DNA of 11,849 nt from an uncultured bacterium (GTDB lineage Bacteria; Bacillota; Clostridia; Lachnospirales; Lachnospiraceae): contig CAJMNR010000068.1 in NCBI GenBank assembly GCA_905214875.1, positions 1-11,849 on the forward strand, written 5' to 3'. A program made the position numbers and the translations under genes. The notes beneath the pieces are model-generated. The model saw only the letters and a program-made list of their open reading frames with translations, made no database searches and was not told the origin of the DNA. This document shows, one piece after another, positions 7,700 to 11,849 of the stretch (positions are counted from its first letter, which is position 1; each line of letters opens with the position of its first letter).

Positions 7700-7750
7700 A
7701 TGAAAGAAGATAACGGAGAATATTGTTTGGATTTGTATTTGGGATTGTAA
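7700..7750 (+). CDS. Possible 16-residue leader peptide
   Basis: ATG at 7700 opens a 16-codon frame (MKEDNGEYCLDLYLGL) ending at TAA 7748-7750. TGGGAG (7684-7689) lies 10 bases before the ATG and is complementary to CTCCCA (7755-7760) just after the stop, so the ribosome site could be sequestered. It lies upstream of the predicted lyase promoter, which argues against attenuation unless another promoter exists. Frames this short arise often by chance. Confidence 0.15.
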   Translation: MKEDNGEYCLDLYLGL

Positions 7751-7761
7751 AGTGCTCCCAA

Positions 7762-7802
7762 AGTCCTAGGAAACTAGGACTAAAATAGGCATAATGTCCT
7801 AG
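7762..7802. promoter_or_regulatory. GTCCTAG operator boxes upstream of the pectate lyase promoter
   Basis: AGTCCTAG (7762-7769) and CTAGGACT (7774-7781) form a perfect inverted repeat around GAAA. A third copy, GTCCTAG, lies at 7796-7802 in the first orientation, 33 bases (about three helical turns) from the first. The third box abuts the place where the weak -35 would lie, so the set fits activator binding at about -75 to -35. Confidence 0.5.
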
Positions 7803-7846
7803 TGAAATTATGTAGAAACGTGTCTATAATGGTTATCGGTTAGACA
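7802..7846 (+). promoter_or_regulatory. Probable pectate lyase promoter with overlapping inverted repeat
   Basis: A consensus TATAAT lies at 7825-7830, but the -35 position (GTGAAA, 7802-7807) is poor, which is typical of activator-dependent promoters. TGTCTA (7821-7826) and TAGACA (7841-7846) form an inverted repeat spanning the -10 and the likely start near 7837, a possible repressor site. The leader would be about 63 bases and contains the palindrome TTGTCGACAA (7850-7859). Confidence 0.45.
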
Positions 7847-7899
7847 TAATTGTCGACAAAACTAAAAACTGAATAATAGGAAAAAAGGAGTAGGGACAA

Positions 7900-10437
7900 A
7901 TGAAACAATGGAAAAAAGTTGTTGCAGCCGCTATAAGTATGACATTGCTCGTACAAGGGAATTTTAGCGGCAACTCAAAACTCGTAAGTGCAGAAAGTCT
8001 TAACAAGCTATCTGTAGCTGGAGGATGGAACGAAACGCTTTATGCAGAATGGGAGGAAATGAATGCAGAAGGCGCAACAGTAAGTTACAAAGCTTCTACA
8101 GACGACACTTACACTACGCTAACTGCTAAGGATGCCGATTTAATTCGTCAGGAAGATGAAGATACTGCACGAATTGATATTCCTGGATTAGCAGCAGGAA
8201 CGTATGATTTGATGGTAACAACTTCCGAGGGAAACACATTTACCGCATCTGACATCAAAGTAAAAGAACATGACCGTTCCGGTTACGCTCACTATAAGTA
8301 CACAAGAGGCATTGGTGCTTATAACGATGACGGTACATTAAAAGAAGATGCAATTGTTTTATATGTTACAGACGAAAACAAAGATACAATCCAAGTACCA
8401 GGGTATGAAAGTTATGCAACAGGTATTGGATATATCTTAAATGGAAACACGGAATTAATGCAGAAGATTGTTGCAGACGGACACGCTCTTGCCATCCGCT
8501 TCATCGGAACAGTTAACGTACCAGAAGGCTTAACAGCTTACAACAGTACAGTAAATGGCGGTACAGTTGGAGATAACGGTAACATGGCAATCATCAAGAT
8601 GTCCAAAGACGTTACGTTAGAAGGTATTGGTACAGACGCAACAATCAATGGTTGGGGATTCTCTTTCTATGTAGGAGACAAATACGAAAACCGTGAAAGC
8701 TATGAAGTAAGAAACTTAACGTTCAAAAACTACACAGAAGATGCAGTAGGATTCCAAGGATTTATGTCTGATTCCAAAACATTATCTACACCAATTGAAC
8801 GTGTGTGGGTACATAACAATTCCTTCTATCCAGGATACTGTGAAAACCCAGCTGAAAGTGATAAGAAAGAAGGAGATGGCTCCTGCGATTTTAAACGTGG
8901 TAAATACTATACAATGTCTTATAACTACTATAACAACTGTCATAAGACAAACCTTATCGGTGCAAGCGATAGTAACTTACAGTTTAATATGACATTACAC
9001 CATAACTTCTATGACAACTGTGGATCAAGAAGTCCACTTGCACGTCAGGCAAACATCCACATTTATAACTCTTATTTCAAAGGGAACACAGCAAAGACAG
9101 TAGATGCAAGAGCAAATGCTTACATCTTATCTGAAGCAAACTACTATGAAACTTGTAAAAATCCGATGTTAACACAATCCGGAGCAGTAATTAAATCCGT
9201 AGGTGACATCGTATACAACTGCTTAGATGCAAATACAGCAGTAGTAGCTGAAAACAGAGAAGATCAAGTTGCAAGTTCAAATACTTATCCAAACTTTGAT
9301 ACAAATGAATCTATTTTCTACTATGATAGTGAGAATAAGGTTTCTGACGTATCTTACTTAACAAGTGCAGCACAAGCAAAAGCTGACTGTATCGCATTTA
9401 GTGGTGTTATGAAACCTCATGACCAAATCGTAGATACAGCAAAAGAAGCAAGCATCATTGAAAATGAGCCAGAAAACGCAGTAGTTTTACCATATAGCAT
9501 CAGCTTTACTGATAAAACAGCAGCAGATTATGCTGGAAACAAGATGGTAGAAGCAGGAATTAAAATGTTAACTCCAAGCACACCAGTTGTTATGGAAAAC
9601 GTAGTATTCAATTCTGCAAGTAAATACAACACAACAGGAACAAGCCTTAAATTACGTAGCCAAGGTATTACTTTTAAGGTAGCAGAACAATGTAAACTTA
9701 CAATGACAGAGCCAGAAGGCACTGGTAAATTTGCACTTGTTGTTTACAACCAATATGGTCAATCTTTATTAAACGTTGAAAATGGAACAGGTAGCGTAAC
9801 ACTTGAAGCCGGAACTTATACAATCCAATCTTCAAATGCAGAAAAAGACGCATATATTGAAACACTTTCCATTACATCTACAGGTGAAGTTGTAGAACCA
9901 ACAGTTGCACCAACAACTGAGCCAACAGCAGAACCAACAACTGAACCAACAGTAGAGCCAACAGTTGCACCAACAACTGAACCAACAGCAGAACCAACAG
10001 TAGAGCCAACAGTTGCACCAACAACTGAGCCAACAGTAGAACCAACAGTAGTACCTACTGAACCAGCACAATCTGAAACTGCTGTAGCAATGGGAACTTA
10101 TGAATTAAACAAAAGCACATTAAGTGCAAAGAAAACATCATATGCAAATATGAGTTTTGATGTAAGAGATGTATTAGCTTCTAGCATAAAAGTAAGAAAA
10201 GCAAACACTATTACATTCAGCGTAGACCAAGCTTGCGAACTTACAATCGAAGGATCAGGAGCAGGTGTAACAATTACAACAGAAGATGGTGCAATTACTG
10301 ATGAAACTACAACAGCAAATACAGCATCCGTTAGTGCACTTAGCACATACAAAGTACAATTAACACCTGGTACTTATACAGTAAATGGCTATTCTAGCTC
10401 AAACAATACTGTAATCACAAGTTTTGATTTTAAATAG
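7900..10437 (+). CDS. Secreted modular pectate lyase, polysaccharide lyase family 1
   Basis: 845 residues; cleaves polygalacturonate by beta-elimination outside the cell, normally with Ca2+. The start is set by AAAGGAG (7884-7890) 9 bases upstream. A signal peptide (MKQWKK, hydrophobic core, VSA cut after residue 31) is followed by an FN3-like beta module (about 35-122). The PL1 parallel beta-helix comes next (about 128-500), with ERVWVHNNSF (300-309, where VHN replaces the common WIDH), GDGSCDFKRG (325-334), CHKTNLIG (347-354) and HHNFYDNCGSRSPLAR (367-382). The last holds the RxPxxR motif, whose Arg377 is the expected catalytic base. Two related beta modules follow (about 528-660 and 728-845), joined by an EPT-type linker (about 665-725). 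No LPXTG, SLH or dockerin signal is seen, so release or binding through the C-terminal modules is likely. The AAC-, ACA-, GTA- and CCA-rich codon use differs from neighbours and suggests high expression. Confidence 0.93.
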   Translation: MKQWKKVVAAAISMTLLVQGNFSGNSKLVSAESLNKLSVAGGWNETLYAEWEEMNAEGATVSYKASTDDTYTTLTAKDADLIRQEDEDTARIDIPGLAAGTYDLMVTTSEGNTFTASDIKVKEHDRSGYAHYKYTRGIGAYNDDGTLKEDAIVLYVTDENKDTIQVPGYESYATGIGYILNGNTELMQKIVADGHALAIRFIGTVNVPEGLTAYNSTVNGGTVGDNGNMAIIKMSKDVTLEGIGTDATINGWGFSFYVGDKYENRESYEVRNLTFKNYTEDAVGFQGFMSDSKTLSTPIERVWVHNNSFYPGYCENPAESDKKEGDGSCDFKRGKYYTMSYNYYNNCHKTNLIGASDSNLQFNMTLHHNFYDNCGSRSPLARQANIHIYNSYFKGNTAKTVDARANAYILSEANYYETCKNPMLTQSGAVIKSVGDIVYNCLDANTAVVAENREDQVASSNTYPNFDTNESIFYYDSENKVSDVSYLTSAAQAKADCIAFSGVMKPHDQIVDTAKEASIIENEPENAVVLPYSISFTDKTAADYAGNKMVEAGIKMLTPSTPVVMENVVFNSASKYNTTGTSLKLRSQGITFKVAEQCKLTMTEPEGTGKFALVVYNQYGQSLLNVENGTGSVTLEAGTYTIQSSNAEKDAYIETLSITSTGEVVEPTVAPTTEPTAEPTTEPTVEPTVAPTTEPTAEPTVEPTVAPTTEPTVEPTVVPTEPAQSETAVAMGTYELNKSTLSAKKTSYANMSFDVRDVLASSIKVRKANTITFSVDQACELTIEGSGAGVTITTEDGAITDETTTANTASVSALSTYKVQLTPGTYTVNGYSSSNNTVITSFDFK
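9892..10059 (+). repeat. Tandem repeat encoding the Pro-Thr-Glu linker of the pectate lyase
   Basis: The basic unit is 12 bases (x-x-P-T). It is organised in three 48-base higher-order units, each coding VEPTVAPTTEPT(A/V)EPT, at 9892-9939, 9952-9999 and 10000-10047. One extra 12-base unit (TEPT) lies at 9940-9951 and a diverged end follows. Units differ by only a few GAA/GAG and GCA/GTA changes, which points to recent slippage or unequal exchange. It is an extended, likely glycosylatable spacer between the two C-terminal modules. Confidence 0.92.
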
Positions 10438-10502
10438 CAATTAAAAAAAAGTGAGACATTTTGCATCTTGACAGTAAAGAAATGTTCTTAAAAAGAAGAA
10501 AA

Positions 10503-10538
10503 CCTCCGGAATCTCTTAAGAGATTCCGGAGGTTTTTT
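10503..10538 (+). terminator. Palindromic terminator after the pectate lyase
   Basis: A perfect 30-base palindrome (CCTCCGGAATCTCTT and its complement, 10503-10532) is followed directly by TTTTTT (10533-10538). An A-rich run precedes it (10490-10502), so it can act in both directions. Confidence 0.93.
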
Positions 10539-10585
10539 AATTGATAGGAAATTTCTCTGTCGAGCTCTTTCCTATCAATTAAAAA
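10534..10585. repeat. Long inverted repeat next to the terminator
   Basis: The 18-base arms 10534-10551 and 10568-10585 (core TTGATAGGAAA and TTTCCTATCAA) are perfect complements around a 16-base loop. The left arm takes in the T-tract of the preceding terminator and the right arm leads straight into the structured repeat. It may belong to that repeat family or act as a reserve terminator. Confidence 0.75.
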
Positions 10586-10726
10586 TGCCCCAAAAAGCGG
10601 GGCGTGTGATGCGCACTCACCTGAAAGGAAGATGTCGCTACCAAGACCAGGTTCGGCGCGGGCAAAGTGTGCGTTCCTTGACAAACGCAAAAGACGCGAG
10701 AGTGTGTGGAACACACACTTTGTTCT
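10586..10726. repeat. Interspersed structured repeat, copy 2 (fuller copy)
   Basis: The right 54 bases (10673-10726) equal window bases 1-54. The rest is inferred to belong to the element because it is richer in G and C than the surroundings and pairs with the shared part: CAAAGTGTGCGTTCC (10663-10677) can pair with GGAACACACACTTTG (10708-10722) over 15 bp with one G-T wobble. A rival local hairpin, AGTGTGTG-GAA-CACACACT (10701-10719), uses the same bases. CACCTG and CAGGT(T) (10619-10624 and 10648-10652) can close an inner stem. The element fills the gap between convergent lyase and yhhQ genes. It could be a noncoding RNA, a bidirectional terminator module or a small nonautonomous repeat; I do not recognise the family. 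Confidence 0.6.
10587..10603 (-). terminator. Terminator-like hairpin for minus-strand transcripts (yhhQ)
   Basis: Read on the minus strand, GCCCC - GCTTTTT - GGGGC is followed by ATTTTTAATT (10586-10577). This is a short GC-rich stem with a T-tract, placed about 130 bases after the yhhQ stop, so the structured repeat would be the 3' untranslated tail of the yhhQ transcript. Confidence 0.65.
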
Positions 10727-10732
10727 ATAAAG

Positions 10733-11440
10733 TTAGCTTGCTTTTAATTCTTTCTTCTTATGGATAAATCGTGCAAGGTAAATAGCAGGAGTATCAGCAA
10801 GGCTTGTTGCGATAAAGATAATATAGCTTGACCATGCGATACTGATCAAAGTGGCAGTATCATATGTTCCATAAAAGGCAAAGATGCTGTACAACAACGT
10901 ATTTAACACTTGAGAAATCAGCGTAGAGCCATTGTTACGAATCCATAATAAACGATTCTTGTCTCCGGTAATACGTTCCGTATAAGCCCACCATTTGTGG
11001 TAAGCCCAAACATCGAACTTTTGTGAAATCGCATATACGACTAAGCTGGCAAACATAAGTCTTGGTGTGTTGGAAAAAATTATGCTAATGTGTGGCATGG
11101 CAAAATCATTTCCACTTGGTGTAAATAGCAGCCAAGACTGAGACAGCAATATAAATGTAATCGATGTCATGATTCCGATGTTAACGGCTTTCTTGGCATC
11201 TTTTTTTCCGTATAGTTCACTTAAGATATCGGTAATCAGGAAGGTAGAGGCAAAGAGCACATTACCAAGTGTCTGTTCCATACCAAATGCATTTACAAGA
11301 ATGAGTACTTCAATGTTAGCAGCAATCGTTGCAATCACGCTAAAGCAGACCAATCCGGTCTTGCCAAAAAGGTAAAACCACACCAATGTTCCGCCGTAAA
11401 TAAGCAAGATGCTGCCGATAAGTAATAGTTCATTATTCAT
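10733..11440 (-). CDS. yhhQ: Queuosine-precursor transporter, YhhQ/DUF165 family
   Basis: Integral membrane protein of 235 residues with about six hydrophobic segments, predicted to import a queuosine precursor (preQ0/preQ1 in E. coli; queuine in some clostridia) for tRNA modification. Family signs are the TDILSELYGKKDAKKAV segment after the third hydrophobic stretch, and WIRNNGSTLISQVLNT, matching the usual STLxSQxxDT (Asp replaced by Asn here). I take the ATG at 11440 because GGAGG lies 8 bases upstream on the minus strand; a GTG at 11458 would add six residues and has no ribosome site. The start overlaps the stop of the upstream radical SAM gene by 8 bases (ATGAATAA), which implies translational coupling. 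The repeat element begins 6 bases after its stop. Confidence 0.88.
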   Translation of the reverse strand: MNNELLLIGSILLIYGGTLVWFYLFGKTGLVCFSVIATIAANIEVLILVNAFGMEQTLGNVLFASTFLITDILSELYGKKDAKKAVNIGIMTSITFILLSQSWLLFTPSGNDFAMPHISIIFSNTPRLMFASLVVYAISQKFDVWAYHKWWAYTERITGDKNRLLWIRNNGSTLISQVLNTLLYSIFAFYGTYDTATLISIAWSSYIIFIATSLADTPAIYLARFIHKKKELKAS

Positions 11441-11849
11441 CACGAAGTCCTCCCACACCGAAATCTGTGTTATTTAGCAAGATGTCTACTCGTACATTGT
11501 CTTTATATACTGGGTAAACAGATTCCATGAAGAGGGCACGTACACGGGGATCCGGTTTGATTGCTTTTGAATTTTCCACCATGATATTAACGAAGACACG
11601 CTCAAAATAGGCAAGACCAGTCTCGATGTCTTCCGTCATAGAAGCAACGGACTGTCCGGGAATACCTTGTAAGAGACAGACTTCATCAAAATAGGATGCG
11701 ATTTCTTTTGGATCATCACACTCGATTCCTTTCATCAAATAGGACTCGCGGAACAAATAGTCAAACGTTTCAACGCCGATGCGCACTTTTACTGTGATAT
11801 TTGATTCGGCAAAGAATGCTTTCAGAGCAGGAATTTCTTCTCTATGTAT
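11433..11849 (-). CDS. Radical SAM protein, C-terminal part (probable queuine lyase QueL)
   Basis: Partial gene: 138 residues up to the stop are visible and the start lies beyond the window. The internal GTG at 11786 is not a start, since the frame runs open to the edge. The fragment contains KVRIGVETFDYLFRE and LLQGIPGQSVASM; GxPGQ followed by a helix with S/T-M-x-x-D-I is typical of the last strands of radical SAM barrels of the HemN/Elp3-like kind. The CxxxCxxC cluster motif would be upstream and cannot be checked. In Clostridioides difficile a radical SAM enzyme, QueL, cuts queuine to preQ1 and is part of a salvage set with YhhQ. The 8-base overlap with yhhQ here makes that role likely, but it is inferred from context rather than from a diagnostic motif. 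Confidence 0.6.
   Translation of the reverse strand: MHREEIPALKAFFAESNITVKVRIGVETFDYLFRESYLMKGIECDDPKEIASYFDEVCLLQGIPGQSVASMTEDIETGLAYFERVFVNIMVENSKAIKPDPRVRALFMESVYPVYKDNVRVDILLNNTDFGVGGLRDE

Larger units (their letters stand above)
7529..7899. other. 371-bp divergent intergenic region
   Basis: This gap separates the minus-strand acidic-protein gene from the plus-strand pectate lyase gene. From left to right it holds an AT-rich leader, a direct repeat GTTCACA (7618-7624 and 7640-7646, 22 bases apart), and a possible 16-codon ORF at 7700-7750. After these come the GTCCTAG boxes (7762-7802), a TATAAT with a flanking inverted repeat (7821-7846), a TTGTCGACAA palindrome (7850-7859) and the lyase ribosome binding site. 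No RNA gene or known riboswitch consensus was recognised. Confidence 0.7.

Noticed and set aside
7741..7899. A riboswitch (c-di-GMP type) upstream of the lyase
   Set aside because: The GNRA-capped stem at 7762-7781 is suggestive, but no conserved core of the GEMM-I or GEMM-II class can be found, and the stem lies upstream of the likely promoter.
9892..10059. Short regular repeats resembling a CRISPR array, and an antisense Cys/Trp-rich ORF (9832-10071, minus)
   Set aside because: The repeats are 12-base coding units in frame with the lyase and have no unique spacers. The antisense frame is only the complement of the PT-rich codons.
10534..10585. Terminal inverted repeat of an insertion sequence
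   Set aside because: The arms are only 16 bases apart with no transposase, so this is a hairpin and not an element end pair.
10678..10683. TTGACA in the repeat (also at 6-11) as a -35 promoter element
   Set aside because: Bases 16-18 downstream read GTGTG-like sequence with no -10 element in either copy.
10585..10767. Plus-strand 60-codon ORF across the repeat and the yhhQ end, and the minus ORF 10430-10714
   Set aside because: Both cross strong hairpins and repeat DNA, lack ribosome sites and overlap the end of yhhQ or the lyase terminator.

Overview
The window looks like chromosomal DNA of an AT-rich, low-GC Gram-positive anaerobe. A pectin-degrading member of the Lachnospiraceae (Lachnospira, Lachnoclostridium or Butyrivibrio type) is the best guess. 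This rests on purine-rich ribosome binding sites (AGGAG, GGGGG), A/T-ending codons, two TTG starts, a large secreted pectate lyase with a Pro-Thr-Glu linker, and a queuosine-salvage pair of the clostridial kind. No comparison could be run, so the taxonomic call is inference.

Layout, left to right. Positions 1-54 are one end of an interspersed repeat; an identical 54 bp recurs at 10673-10726. A GNAT acetyltransferase follows (114-656, with its own extended -10 promoter and terminator). Next comes a single-site P-type Ca2+-ATPase (833-3346) whose promoter is overlaid by paired GATACGCACAA boxes. A Na+/phosphate cotransporter with a PhoU-like tail follows (3452-5089). Then comes an unusual fusion of a degenerate SDR/epimerase domain, a membrane block, a coiled coil and a GAF-like domain (5187-6911), with the overall plan of PelD but no GGDEF domain. 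A bidirectional terminator separates it from a convergent small, acidic, low-complexity gene (7007-7528, minus).

A 371-bp divergent region (7529-7899) carries several repeat boxes and the probable promoter of the PL1 pectate lyase (7900-10437). The lyase has a signal peptide, an FN3-like module, a catalytic beta-helix and two related C-terminal modules joined by an EPT-type linker. It ends in a strong palindromic terminator, followed by a long hairpin and the fuller copy of the structured repeat. The right end, on the minus strand, holds yhhQ (queuosine-precursor transporter) translationally coupled to the 3' end of a radical SAM gene, probably the queuine lyase queL.

Functional reading: the window is mostly housekeeping and ion/phosphate transport, plus pectin use at the cell exterior and queuine salvage. 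No phage, IS element, CRISPR array or toxin-antitoxin module is visible. The points most worth following are the structured repeat with mutually exclusive pairings, the orphan SDR-membrane-GAF protein, the duplicated C-terminal module of the lyase, and the operator-rich promoter regions of the ATPase and lyase genes.
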